This document shows positions 29,204 to 39,505 of a stretch of DNA of 39,842 nt, piece by piece. The stretch covers positions 1 to 39,842 of the forward strand of contig ML014280.1 of assembly GCA_003615045.1 (NCBI GenBank), given 5' to 3'. Under the pieces are notes generated by a model. It saw nothing but the letters and a program-made list of their open reading frames with translations. It made no database searches and was not told the origin of the DNA. Position 1 is the stretch's first letter. Each line of letters starts with the position of its first letter. The position numbers were made by a program, and so were the translations under genes. Origin of the DNA: Caulochytrium protostelioides. Lineage: Eukaryota > Chytridiomycota > Caulochytriomycetes > Caulochytriales > Caulochytriaceae.

Positions 29204-30670
29204 ATGGCCGACGGCCGCGCCGCGTCGGCGGGCCGCGGGCGTCCCGACCGCAGCGCGAGCCAGAGCCGCCTCGCCGACGACACCAGCCCCTACGCGTCGC
29301 TCAACACCTCCGCGGCCGCGCTGCCGCTCGTGCCGGACGCGCACGACCCCGAGCACGACGCCGCCTGGCCGCTGAACGGCGCGGCCGATCCGACGCACGC
29401 GCCGCCCAGCGCCTCACGCTGGGCCGGAACCCCCGGCGCCATGCCCGTCGGCCGCACCGCGTCGCCCCGACGGCCGGCCAGCGGCGCGCTCAGCCTGCGG
29501 CTCGCCGAGCAGGGCCAGGGCCAGGGCCAGGGCCGCGCGGCCGCGTCGGTGCCGGAGGATGCCGCGGCGATGACGGCGCCCCGGCCGCCCGTGACGCCGC
29601 TCCGCGCCCGCCACCGGCGTTCCCGCGGCGGCTACCGCGCCGCGGCCGTCCGCGCCTGGCTGTACGCCAAGATCGTGCAGCCGCTCATCGACGCGCTGAA
29701 GCAGGGCCTCTCGCCGGACAAGCTGGCGCTCTCGCTCGCGTGCGGCGTCGCCGCGGGGCTCTACCCGGTGCCCGGGCTCACGGCGGTCGTCGCCTTCATC
29801 CTCGCGCTCGGCTTCGGCCTCAACGTGCCCGTCGTCCAGGCCGTCAACTTTAGCCTGACGGCCGCCGAGCTCGCGCTCGCGATCCCGACGCTCCGCTTCG
29901 GCGAGCGCCTGCTCGGCCTCGACCCGCTGCCGCTGACGCCGGGCGAGCTGTGGGACCAGCTGCGGTCGCAGTTCGTGGCCACGCTCGGCCAGGCGCTGCG
30001 CGCCGTGGCCGCCGCGACCTTCGGCTGGGCCGTCATCGCGGTCCCGGCGACCTACCTGCTGTACCAGCTGCTGCGCCCCGTCACGCGGTGGGGCATTGCG
30101 CGCTACCACGCGGCCCGCGGCCGCCCTGCCCACCGCGGCGGCCGCCACGGCGACGCCGTCGACGGCGACGGCACCGCCCTCGGCGCCCAGGCCATCGGCC
30201 TCGGCGGCGTCCCGGACCCCGACAGCGCCCGCCACCGCGCCGAATTCGTGCGCCTCGACGAAGACAACGACCCGATCTTCGACGACGACAATTTCGCCGC
30301 CGACGACGCCGACGACGACGCCGCGCGCTACCTGCCGCAGGACGCGCCGCGTTCCGCGGCGTCGCCGCGGCTGCAGGGCCTGCACCGCAGCAGCGGCGCC
30401 GGCGCCGGCAACCCGTTCCTGGACGCGGCGCCGGCGCCGGACGCGGCGTCGCCGGCCGTCAGCGCCGCCCGCGTCTCGAGCGACGGCTTCACGGGCGTCG
30501 CCATCGCGGCGGGGACCGGCGCCGGCCGCGGCCCCGTCGCCGTCACTGTCGGGGTGCCTCGCGGCGCGCCGGGCACGCCGGGCGCGACGACCCGCAAGCC
30601 GCCGAGCGCCGCGCCGCAGCGGCTCGGCCCGGACGATGAGGCCGGCGAACTCGCCCTGGAGCGCTGGTAG
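29204..30670 (+). CDS. DUF2062-domain membrane protein
   Basis: DUF2062 is a small membrane-associated domain known mainly from bacteria, with scattered eukaryotic members; its function is unknown. With the ATG at 29204 the protein has 488 residues. A disordered N-terminus (about 150 residues) includes a QGQGQGQG run. The domain lies at about 150-310: WLYAKIVQPLIDALKQGLSPDKLALSLACGVAAGLYPVPGLTAVVAFILALGFGLNVPVVQAVNF gives two hydrophobic segments with the family-typical G(x)YPVPG turn, then a stretch ending WDQLRSQFVATLGQALRAVAAATFGWAVIAVPATYLLYQLL with another membrane segment. The C-terminal 170 residues are acidic/Gly/Ala-rich. The frame is open upstream to 28562, but that part is low complexity, so a longer N-terminus is possible but not favoured. 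Confidence 0.75.
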   Translation: MADGRAASAGRGRPDRSASQSRLADDTSPYASLNTSAAALPLVPDAHDPEHDAAWPLNGAADPTHAPPSASRWAGTPGAMPVGRTASPRRPASGALSLRLAEQGQGQGQGRAAASVPEDAAAMTAPRPPVTPLRARHRRSRGGYRAAAVRAWLYAKIVQPLIDALKQGLSPDKLALSLACGVAAGLYPVPGLTAVVAFILALGFGLNVPVVQAVNFSLTAAELALAIPTLRFGERLLGLDPLPLTPGELWDQLRSQFVATLGQALRAVAAATFGWAVIAVPATYLLYQLLRPVTRWGIARYHAARGRPAHRGGRHGDAVDGDGTALGAQAIGLGGVPDPDSARHRAEFVRLDEDNDPIFDDDNFAADDADDDAARYLPQDAPRSAASPRLQGLHRSSGAGAGNPFLDAAPAPDAASPAVSAARVSSDGFTGVAIAAGTGAGRGPVAVTVGVPRGAPGTPGATTRKPPSAAPQRLGPDDEAGELALERW

Positions 30671-32999
30671 CAGCGCCCGGCGCCTTCGCGGTGGGTGAAG
30701 CGTCCGCCGGCGCCGATGCGATGCGGGATCCGCGCTTATATATTTCCATAGAGACCCATCCTCACGTCAATGGCGTGCGTAACACGCACCCCATCCCCTC
30801 CTGGGTGTCCGCCACGGCGGCAGTTCGCAGGAGGTTCGCCCCTGGGGTAGAACGGGGCCACCCCGCGCGGCTGGCCGCCGTACCGTCGCACGCAGTGGCA
30901 TGCCCCGCGCGGCGTCACGGGTCCTCGGTCTACAGCGGCTCGTCCGTGGCGCGCCCCACCTTTATGAATCGGTGGTGCCTGGCGAGCCCTGTGTGCCTGT
31001 GATGCTGCAGCGGCTCCTGGAGACCGCGCTGCCGCGTCTCTGACTGCTTAGGGGCGGCGTTGATGCCGGCTGCCACATCGTCCGGCGTTCAGGCCAGCTG
31101 CCAGCGGACGACTGGGTCTGTGGGCCCCTCCATGGCCATCAAAACGTTTGTGCGGCCCGGGTCGTTCCCGAGGATGCCATGCTCATCCCGGCCGTCTGCC
31201 CAGTTTCGGGGGTGGTAGCCATGGCCGTCGGCCCGGTGTTCGCCGTCTTCTCGCGCCGGAAGTGGGCGTCACCACGCTGGTCCCGTCGCTGTCAATGATG
31301 TCAGCGAAACGTGTGGTTCGGGCCGTCCAGCTGGCGGAACGCTCGGGTGGAAGCCCACGGCCCTGTGGCCATGGCCCTGCAGGCCGCCCCGTCGCCGGCC
31401 CTCCGCTCGAGGTTCTTGAGCCGGCCCTCGACGCCGGTGTCGATCGTGATCCCGGGAGCGGCACGCGGGGGCCACCGTAGCGACGGTCTGACGTGGCTGA
31501 GGGAAAGACGGCGGATGCGAGGGCGCGCCGGGACCACATATAAGGGCAGATGCCAGAGTCGTGGGCCCTTAATAGCCTTTCGAGGGTTGAGGCGTCGTCG
31601 CGGAATGCTTCGGCTCCGCCACGACGCTGGGCGCACGAAGCGGCGCGCCGCGCAGGCGCCGGCGCCGGCGCCGGCGCGCCGTGGGCCGTCATGCCATACG
31701 CAAGGCGCAAGACTCGAACCGCCGGTCCAGCGCACGACGGGACAGGGGGCGCGATGGACCTCGCCGACCTTCCATTCCCGGGTGCCTCGCTCCGGTCCCT
31801 GCCGCCCTGGTGCCGCGGCAGCACGTGGTATGAGCCGCGTCGCCTTCGTGCCTGCGTACCGGTATCCCTCGCCGCCGCTATCGCCGCCTGAGCCGCCGAA
31901 GCGCGTGCGGCGAGCCGCGCCGATACCTCCGCGCGCGCTCACATGGGGTCGCTGGCCTCCCTCGCGATCCAGCCGCCTGCGCCGGCCCGGGGACGGAGAC
32001 GACCCCGGCTGGTGGCCCTCGGTGGCCATCGCCGCGGTCGTGGCCTCAACCATGCCGGCATGACTGGGCATGATGGCGGATGGTGGTGGCGGCGGCCGCC
32101 ATCGGTCCGCCAGGTCAGCATGGCGGACGGCCGACGGCCTCACCGGTCGAAGCACCGGTCGAAGCATCGGCCGCCGGGTCCCACGCTTCGACCTCCCGCG
32201 CGGCTGACGCAGCGAGGCGTTCGATGGACATCGCGTCACCTTCTTTGCCGTCATTTGTTGTGGTTGTTGTGATTGTTGTGGTGGTGATTGTCGGCGCTGA
32301 CGGACCGCTCGCTCGCTCGCGGCGCCGCCGCCGTGCCGCAGGACGAGGCGTTTCCGACCGCCTCACGGGGGCGCCGGCCCGCCCCGCCGCCCCATCAGGC
32401 CGGGCGCAGGCGGGGCCGCGCCGCCGCCCGGCGGTCCGTCGGACGCCCATCGCCGCCGCCGCGAAAAGAACGATGCTTCACCGCAACGAGCGGCAAGGCG
32501 TCGGATCATGAAACGACCCCCGCAGAGCAGCCCCAGCGACGCCTGCAGCCGAACGGTCGCAAGAGCGTGCTGAACGGAGATAAACACCCACAGTCACGCT
32601 CTCCTCCCCATTGGCCGGGGATGCTGCTGGTGCTGCTGTTGCTGCTGTTGCTGTCGCTGCTGCTGTTGCTGTAGCTGCTGTTGCTGCTGCTGTTGCTGCT
32701 ATTGCTGCCGCCGCTGATGTCGCTGCCGCTGATGCCGCCGTCATCGTTGCGGCTCATGCAGCTTCGCTCGATATCACCATCACGAACCCCCCCGACCGTC
32801 CGTCCACATCTGACGCCCCATTACACGTGCGCTTGTGTGCTTGGCTGGCGCTCCGCCGCCTGACCGACGAGCTCCCGACGAGACCTCGTGCTGCTCTGCG
32901 CCTGGATGGTCTGAGAGTCTGCTTCCCGCGCCTGTCTCCGTCGCCTTGCTCGCGCGTTCGAGTTTCTCTCCCTTACCCCGGTGTTGCGACCGTATCGTC
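30671..32999. other. 2.3-kb stretch without a recognisable gene
   Basis: The longest gene-free stretch of the window. Frames on both strands are Arg/Pro-rich and overlapping. I found no GTAAGT-type donors, tRNA B boxes or domain. There are TATA-like motifs at about 30737-30746 and 31538-31544, a CTG/TTG triplet tract at 32621-32740 and a CACGTG about 175 bp before the next gene. An unrecognised noncoding or highly divergent gene cannot be excluded. Confidence 0.5.
32621..32740. repeat. imperfect (CTG/TTG)n triplet tract
   Basis: About 38 triplets, mainly CTG and TTG with CCG/GCC interruptions at the 3' end, 260-380 bp upstream of the DUF4203 gene. It resembles the tract upstream of proteasome alpha5. 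Confidence 0.9.
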
Positions 33000-33881
33000 A
33001 TGGCGCCCGCTTCGCTACGGGCCGCGGGCCCGGCGGCGGCGTCGGCATGGCGACCCTTAGTACTCGATTTAGCACGAACCATGGCATGGACCGCCGCCTG
33101 CCTGGCCCTCGCCAGCAGCCTGGCACCGCAGCCCGTGGACGCCGTGCCGAGCCCCTTGTCGTATATCACGATCGGGTTTAAAAAGGTCGCCGTGAAGCGC
33201 CATTGGGACACCATTCTCTATGGCATCATCACGCTGATCGCCGGCATCCTGTATGCGGCGTACGGCTCCATGAACCACCGCGTCATGGGTTTTATTGCCG
33301 GATGGGCGCTGCTCGACTTTATCGTGCTGAGCACCATGTATGGTCTGGAGCCCGAGATCGGCTACACGTACAAGGGCAAGCAGCGCGACGTCGCGTACTT
33401 TATGGCCTTCCTGTGGGTCGGCGTCTTTGGCGGCCTCGTCACGATGCGCTTCAAGAGCCTCGGCCGCACGGTCGCGCCCGCGCTCGGCGGCCTCTGCTGC
33501 GGGCTCTGGCTCACATCCTGGTTCGCCAAGGGCATGATGCCCATTCCCAACCAGCGCATGTTCTTCTACGTCGTCGTTTCCTTCCTGCCCGTGCTGCTCA
33601 CGCACTTCTGGCAGCAACCCGTGCTGATCGCCATGACCGCCGCTGCTGGCGGCTACGCCGTTTCCATCGCTCTCGACCTTTTCATTGGCGCCAACCTCGA
33701 ACCCGGTCTCGTGGTCTTCCTCCGCGCCTCATCGCTCACTACGACCTCATACAAGCCACGCACCGCCGGCTATATCTGCCTCGGCATCGGCGCCGCCGTT
33801 GCCGTGACCGGCATGGTTATCCAGAGCATCTGGTTCCGCCGCCTCGGCGTCTGGAAGCGTCTCGACTACGAAGCCCTCTGA
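33000..33881 (+). CDS. DUF4203/TMEM198-like seven-transmembrane protein
   Basis: Fungal DUF4203 proteins resemble animal TMEM198; their function in fungi is not established. The frame from the ATG at 33000 gives 293 residues. A second in-frame ATG at 33081 has a better context (ACCATGG) and would place a clean signal peptide (MAWTAACLALASSLAPQPVDA) at the very start, so it may be the true start. Seven hydrophobic segments follow: TILYGIITLIAGILYAAYG, MGFIAGWALLDFIVLSTMYG, VAYFMAFLWVGVFGGLV, ALGGLCCGLWLTSWFA, MFFYVVVSFLPVLLTHFW, LIAMTAAAGGYAVSIALDLFIGA and AGYICLGIGAAVAVTGMVIQSIWF. The C-terminus is short and basic (RRLGVWKRLDYEAL). It lies isolated between large spacers. Confidence 0.8.
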   Translation: MAPASLRAAGPAAASAWRPLVLDLARTMAWTAACLALASSLAPQPVDAVPSPLSYITIGFKKVAVKRHWDTILYGIITLIAGILYAAYGSMNHRVMGFIAGWALLDFIVLSTMYGLEPEIGYTYKGKQRDVAYFMAFLWVGVFGGLVTMRFKSLGRTVAPALGGLCCGLWLTSWFAKGMMPIPNQRMFFYVVVSFLPVLLTHFWQQPVLIAMTAAAGGYAVSIALDLFIGANLEPGLVVFLRASSLTTTSYKPRTAGYICLGIGAAVAVTGMVIQSIWFRRLGVWKRLDYEAL

Positions 33882-35203
33882 GTGATCCAAGGCCATCCGA
33901 ACGCCGACCCGGCGATCCTGATGAGCGATCCACCGGCTCCTGTGTGATGCGCGGTCCGGTGGCCCCGGTCATGCCGGGAGGGCGGCCTCAGACTGGCGAC
34001 ACGGCGTCAAGACGCCCGTCTGCGTCGGAGCGCGCTAGCGGCTTGGATACCCCTACGCTTGCCGTCGCCGCCATCGCCGCCTCCGCTCGCATGCTCGCAC
34101 CGATGGAGCCGCCGCGCCTGCTCGCTCCGCAGGTTATCCGCATGCGCCCGCCCGGCGTCGCGCGGACGCGTCGCTCGCGTCGACCCGCGGCCGCGGCCGA
34201 GGCGCATCAGCCTCCCTGGCCAGCGGCCAACTGACGCGCGGCTTCCATCATGGTGTGGCGGCGTCAGCCCGCGACCCGCCGCGGCGGGCGATGCCGCCAA
34301 CCGGGACGCGTACCCGTCCCGGCTGCCGGTGGGACGGCCGCCGCCCCCGTTCGGCGGCCGCAGCCGCGCGCGTCCGCCCTCGTGTCGTTCCCGGCGGCGG
34401 CGACGGCCATTTATTTTTCTTTATATACATCACGCATCTGTGAGTGAGACTCGCCCCGCGCCAGCCAGCTCGTCGGCGCGGCGACGCGTCAGCGCGCGTG
34501 CAACGGTGTCGCCGTCGGTGTCGCCGTCGGTGTCGTCATTGGCGGCCGCCACCCTTAAAGGGTGGGCCTGAGCATCCAAATAAGGGCGCGTTCGTCGAGC
34601 GCGGCGTGCGAGCCGGGAAGGCAGCACCGCACCAGCCGACGGGCGGCGAGGCTCGGCGGGCCCAATGGACGTCATGGAGGCCCCCCTGACGCGTGCGTCA
34701 GGTCCCCGCCGGCCCTGGCGCGTCGTCACCGCCGCCCGCTGCCCGGCCTAGGCGGCGTCAGGGTGCAGTGTCGGGGCATGCGTCATGCGCCATGCGCCAT
34801 GCGCCACGCTAGGCCACGCCATGCCATGCCATACCGTGCCATACCGTGCCATGCCATGCCGCGATCTGACCGCGATCCGACTAGGGGACGGCGACCGGAT
34901 CACACGGCCCGGCGATCGCTCGAGGAAAGGAACGAAGCACCGCGCACGACGGCCATCCCGACGCGCTCAGGACGGGAGCGGCTCGTCGCCGCCTGCGGCC
35001 GACGGTCGGAAGCATCGCCGAACGGCTGCGACGCGGTTCATCGCTGCGACGCCCAAGGCGATGCGTACCACGCCGCGACCGCCGCTCAAGGAGAGCCTCG
35101 CTCTCAGGGCCTTCTAGTGGCCTCCCGCGCGTCTGTCGCCCACATCCCCATCGCGCCGACCGGCACCCCCCGACCCGGCCTGACCAACCCAACTGCGCCG
35201 ACC
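33882..35203. other. intergenic stretch with short tandem repeats
   Basis: Contains a 12-bp repeat (GTCGCCGTCGGT type) at about 34505-34540, a TATA-like element at about 34421-34428 and a CATGC/ATGCC-type minisatellite at about 34777-34861. Frames are overlapping low-complexity shadows. No gene or RNA is supported. Confidence 0.5.
34777..34861. repeat. short-unit minisatellite (ATGCGCC, ATGCC, ATACCGTGCC units)
   Basis: A dense array of related short units: CATGCGC-type repeats first, then CATGCCATGCC and two copies of ATACCGTGCC. It lies about 340-430 bp upstream of the NAD(P)HX dehydratase ATG. Confidence 0.8.
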
Positions 35204-36786
35204 ATGGCGTCCTTCCAGTCCCGCACGGCGTCGACGACGCATCTGTGGCGATCGATTGACGCATTCCTGCCGCCGCTCAATGGGCGCAACCACAAGGGCC
35301 AGAGCGGCCGCATCGCGATTCTCGGTGGATCCGAAGAGTAAGTCATCTCTGCATCCGCTCATCCCAGGCCCCGCTCATCCACGCTCGCTCGGCAGGTGGG
35401 GTGGGACCCGGGATGAGACGAGGCCCTTGGCTTGTCAGCGACAAACAACAGCACGCTGGCCATCGACGTGGGCGCGGATACGACCCGAGAGATGGGGACG
35501 GATGAACAGGGCCGATGGCGCTCACCTGTCTTTGCGGTGTGGTGCTCGCCGTTGAACTGGGATCGGCGCATGGATCGGGGGGTTCAGCTATACGGGCGCG
35601 CCCTTCTACAGTGCCATGGCCGCGCTGCGTACGGTAAGTCGATGATCACTGCGCGATAGGGAGCATGAGCGCTCGACGCTGATCCCATGCCACGGCAACC
35701 CCTCGGAATGGATCCTCGCGTTTGACTCACGCGACGTGGGACCATCGGCCATCGCTCTGGGCATCGGTGGGATGCTGGGCTCCCGTGCAGGGCGCCGATC
35801 TGAGTCATGTCATCTGCCACGAGAAAGCAGGCCCGCCCATCAAATGCTATAGCCCCGAGCTCATGGTGCACCCGGTCATCCGGTTTCCGAGGGCTGACGA
35901 GGACGCGGCGCGGGCGGCGCGCCAGCAGGCCGACCAGGTCATGGACCTCCTGACCCACCTGCACGTGCTGGTGATAGGGCCCGGCCTCGGCCAGCACCCG
36001 CACATGCAGCGGGTAGCCGGCGACGTCCTGGCCCGCGTCGCCGCCGACTGCCAGGCCCAGGCCGAAGCCTCGGACGGCGCGACCGCCCGGCCGACGGGGC
36101 CGCGGGGCCTTGTCCTCGACGCCGACGCCATCCGCCTCGTCTGCGACGCGCCCGACGTGCTGGCGGGCCCCCGCGCCCCGCGCACCATCCTGACGCCCAA
36201 CGCGAACGAGTGGCGGCGGCTCGCGCAGGCGTGCGACGTCGATCTGCAGGCCGGCGCCGACGCGGCGGACCCGGCGCCCGTCCCGTCGGCCACGCTCCAC
36301 GCCCTGCACGCGGTCGCGTCGCGGCTCAACGCGCATGGCCGCGTGCACATCCTGCTGAAGGGACGCGCGGACGCCATCGTCCCCGGCGCGGCGCCGCAGG
36401 ACGGCGCGACGCCCGAGGCGGCGCCTCCCGTCGCGATCTGCACGACGCAGGGCAGCGGCCGACGCTGCGGCGGCCAGGGCGACCTGCTCACGGGCTGCGC
36501 GGCGGCGCTCTTGGCCGGCGCCCAGCTCTGGGAGGCCGGGGCCTTCCAGCCGCCGCACGCCGCGAGCGCCCAGCCCCAGCTGCCGCACACGCTCCCGCTG
36601 CCGCTCTGTGCGGCGTGGGGCGCGTGTCACGTGGTGCGGCTGGCGAACGCGCGGGCATTCGAGACGCACCGGCGGGCAACCAGCGCCGTTGAAATCCTCA
36701 ACGCGCTCGGGCCCGTCATGGAAGACGTCTGGCCGGTCGAGCAGGCCCCCAGCGAAGTCACCGGGGTTCGGGTGGCACGCATCTAG
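35204..36786 (+). CDS. ADP/ATP-dependent NAD(P)HX dehydratase
   Basis: This repair enzyme converts hydrated NADHX/NADPHX back to NAD(P)H using ATP (CARKD/NAXD family; ribokinase-like fold). Three exons join in frame: 35204-35337, 35588-35633 and 35791-36786, giving 391 residues. Introns of 250 and 157 bp start GTAAGT and end CAG. Spliced motifs: NGRNHKGQSGRIAILGGSED, then YTGAPFYSAMAALRT, then GADLSHVICHEKAGPPIKCYSPELMVHPV. Further ones are VLVIGPGLGQ, GLVLDADAIRLV, ILTPNANEWRRL, VHILLKGRADAIV and the active-site loop GSGRRCGGQGDLLTGCAAALLAGA. Exon 2 is only 46 nt, and without it the conserved YTGAP motif is missing, which supports the model. There is no obvious presequence, so cytosolic location is likely. 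It is convergent with PABPN1. Confidence 0.95.
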
Positions 36787-36860
36787 CCGTTGCTTCGCGA
36801 CAGAACGCCCCCGAGCGCCGGCCACGTCAGGACGACGTCTGTCGCGCCGAGACGCAGATA

Positions 36861-36866
36861 AATAAA
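36861..36866 (+). terminator. candidate poly(A) signal AATAAA
   Basis: AATAAA in an A-rich patch 75 bp after the NAD(P)HX dehydratase stop. Just beyond it is a (GA)n tract (36895-36936) separating it from the convergent PABPN1 gene. Confidence 0.4.
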
Positions 36867-36892
36867 CACATTAGCGAGATCTATATGACACG

Positions 36893-36894
<2 letters not shown>

Positions 36895-36936
<42 letters not shown>
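36895..36936. repeat. (GA)n dinucleotide repeat
   Basis: About 20 GA units between the 3' ends of two convergent genes; noncoding. Confidence 0.95.
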
Positions 36937-36937
<1 letters not shown>

Positions 36938-37065
36938 AACGATCATCACGACCGAAGTGGGATAAAAAAACCATCAACACCGCTCGTTCGACGTTCAAGG
37001 ACCGTGGAGAGCGACACGGTGTCCAAATTCCTATCCGCGAGGAGTGGCCTCTCTAGCGACCGAAA

Positions 37066-37740
37066 CTAATAGGGCGAGTACCCGCGACCGCGGCCACGGA
37101 ATCCGCGCGAGCCGCCGCGGTAGCCTCGCGGCCCGCCGCGAGGCCCGCCGCGGAATCCGCGACCACGGCCTCGTGTGGACATGAACGGCACATTGGTGCG
37201 CTTCGCCGTCACCTTGATCTGGCGGCCTTTGAAGAGGCTGTCGTTCAGCACCAGCGCGTTCGACGCTGCGCTGAGGTCGGCAAACTCGACGTAGGCAAAT
37301 CCCTTTGGGTGGCCCGTGAATTTGTCGCAGAGAATGGTCACGCGGTGGATCACGCCGCAGGCCGTAAAATGGGCATGCAGCTCTTCGGGGGTCGCGGAAT
37401 AGTCCACGTTGCCAATGTAGACCGACCGCGCGTCCACATCGGCCTTCGATGCCGCCGCATCGGCGGCCGTGGTCTCGGCATGCGACAGATCCGTCTCCAT
37501 CGAGGACCGAATCTCGGCCAGCTTCGCTGCTTCGGCTTGCATGTTGGCCACACGCAGCTTCATATCAGCAAGCTCTTGCTCGTACAAGTCGTCGCTTTGT
37601 GATGCAGCGCCGGCAGGCGTCGGCGCGGCCGCCGCCGCCGTTGACGAGCCGGGCGGCCCAGTAGACGCTGCGGTGACCGACGTGGCAGCCGAAGCCGCAT
37701 CCTGAACCTCCATCGGTTCGACCGTAGGCTTGAACTCCAT
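37066..37740 (-). CDS. PAB2: nuclear poly(A)-binding protein PABPN1/Pab2
   Basis: Pab2/PABPN1 binds nascent poly(A) tails in the nucleus and helps control tail length and RNA decay. The protein has 224 residues. The N-terminus is acidic/Ala-rich with a coiled coil at about 52-90 ([26 protein letters not shown]), as in the family. One RRM is at about 103-182: [21 protein letters not shown] (RNP2 VYIGNV), [20 protein letters not shown], and FAYVEFAD (RNP1 region KGFAYVEF). The C-terminus is an RGG/GRG-rich tail ([20 protein letters not shown]) ending GRGYSPY, a usual target of arginine methylation. A TTG extends the frame four codons upstream, but the ATG at 37740 is the natural start. It has no intron, unlike its neighbour. 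Confidence 0.95.
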   Translation of the reverse strand: MEFKPTVEPMEVQDAASAATSVTAASTGPPGSSTAAAAAPTPAGAASQSDDLYEQELADMKLRVANMQAEAAKLAEIRSSMETDLSHAETTAADAAASKADVDARSVYIGNVDYSATPEELHAHFTACGVIHRVTILCDKFTGHPKGFAYVEFADLSAASNALVLNDSLFKGRQIKVTAKRTNVPFMSTRGRGRGFRGGPRGGPRGYRGGSRGFRGRGRGYSPY

Positions 37741-38110
37741 GCTGTCGAGCAATCAGGTGCAGACAACCGGGTCGTGGCGCGGCAACAAGGTCAGTGACAA
37801 AGAGAGAGAGCAAACAAACAGGGTCACAGGTGCTTGAGTCGGCGGGGATAAGGGACACGGCGATGCCACGACATCCAGCAGGGTCCCGCACAGTTTCAAG
37901 CCGCACACCGCTCCACAGACCGTCCAATCCAGACCATGAATGGCTCACAGTACACACTCGGTGTCGACTGTTTTTTCTCGTTTTCACTTTTCAAGGAAAG
38001 AGGGGTTGTTGGGAAAATCAATCGTGAACCTTGACACCTGCCTGGCAGCAGGCAACCGCTCGGTGAAGTTTGGGCGTGGCTTGGCTTGGCAAGGCGGGCA
38101 AGGTGGGCGC

Positions 38111-39505
38111 CTAAATAGCGCTCGCGAGCCGAACGATGGCCGTGCAGAGCTCGTCCTCCGCAGCACGCTCGTGGGCAGCCGTCTGATCCAACCCCAGAAA
38201 GAGTTAGCCAAGAAGTCGTGTGAGCACCAGTCACATCATTGAAAAGGAGAACGAGAGAGGAAGAGGGAAACCTACCTGAACTACGTGAGTGCAGAGTTTA
38301 GCCGACTGTTTAGTGTTGCTTTGCATCTTCTGACTTGCATCCTTGAAAAGAGTGCGTTGCTCCGAAGCTGGATATAAACATCAATGGACATGAGAATCAC
38401 ATCAGTGAGTTACGTGAATCAGCCCGACCGAAAAATAAATAAATAAATAAATAAATGAATAAAATAACAAAAAGTGAGTTAACAATTGGTGCTTTTAAGA
38501 GGCGGTATCACCCGGGGCGGAAACTTGAGACTGCTTAGCAGCTTGTACTTACCTATGTGTTGATACTGAATGACGTGCTCATGCACTCGAGTATTGTAGG
38601 TGTTGACCTGGCTGGTCATCAAATCGATTAGCGCCCGGGTCTGATCCATGCTGTGTGCCATTGTGTCGGACAGATCTTTGGCGGCGACAGTGCTATGATG
38701 TTGCTGCTTCACGGCCAGTTTATGATGCGCATTCAGTTGTGCCACCCTATCATTGAAGTACAACAAAAAGACAAAAACACCGGCAGCCATTCCACATCGT
38801 AAGTGGCTGATTCATAGAACAGATGACCACTCCATGCGACCACGCGATGATCAACTTACAGATCCTTTTTACGATCCTCTAGCTTTCTAACTAATGCCCA
38901 CCGCTGTTCGCGCAGCTTGACAATATGGCTGGAAGCTTCAGCATGCTGAGTTTTCTTTCGTTGCTGGTATTTGGCTGCATTGACACGATCGTCAGATACT
39001 TGCCACTTGGGATGAGTTACTGATGCTAGGAAATCCATTCGACCAACACGCAAGCCACGTCATGCTTACCTTGAAATATCGAAAGCAAGGAAGCAATGTC
39101 GTCACTACTAAGATGAAAGCGTGATATTCCATGGTATCGGATACAACAGAACGGCGAATTGTCAATGAGCAAGCCGAATGCATTACGATGGTCGTGAACC
39201 GGAAGCATGTGTCATGAGAAGGAGACTTACTCTGGCGAAACCGAATCCTGACTATCGTCTTGACTCAGGTTGTCGTTTCTGAGGGTAGCAGATGTCATCC
39301 TGACAGAACGGCCCGTGCCAGGGCGGGATTTAACGGCGTCGGCGCCCTTTCTGGCCGTCCGGGGATCTTGACCCCCGGTACCAGGCCGACGCTGTTTGAG
39401 CGGCGCTCTCGTGGCGATCGACGGAGGGGAGGCCAACGAATCGGAATCATGGAGAGGCGGGGGGCTGCGAGTGCGGCGCCCAGACGTGGTGGTGTTTTTT
39501 CCCAT
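38111..39505 (-). CDS. unrecognised six-exon coiled-coil protein
   Basis: I assembled six exons that join in frame: 39505-39231, 39107-39070, 39025-38860, 38746-38553, 38367-38276 and 38182-38111, giving 278 residues and ending in TAG. Introns are 123, 44, 113, 185 and 93 bp, with donors GTAAGT, GTAAGC, GTAAGT, GTAAGT and GTAGGT and acceptors TAG or CAG. The first 90 residues are basic, Ser/Thr/Pro-rich and disordered (MGKNTTTSGRRTRSPPP). From residue 92 on it is helical: DSDDIASLLSIFQ, THPKWQVSDDRVNAAKYQQR, KLREQRWALVRKLEDRKKDL, then AQLNAHHKLAVKQQHH, LIDLMTSQVNTYNTRVHEHV and ASEQRTLFKDASQKMQSNT. There is no membrane segment. Codon use is far less G/C-biased than in all other genes here. I recognise no family. 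Confidence 0.75.
38434..38466. repeat. (AATA)n tetranucleotide repeat in intron 4 of the six-exon gene
   Basis: About six AATA units in the longest intron (185 bp); AT-rich unlike the rest of the window. Confidence 0.85.

Noticed and set aside
31080-31296. Protein-like plus-strand frame (LIPAVCPVSGVVAMAVGPVF)
   Set aside because: Short, stops on both sides, no matching splice sites or family; judged chance.
31683-31730. GGTTCGAGTC-like B box on the minus strand, considered as a tRNA
   Set aside because: The T stem does not pair and there is no acceptor or D arm; no tRNA elsewhere in the window either.
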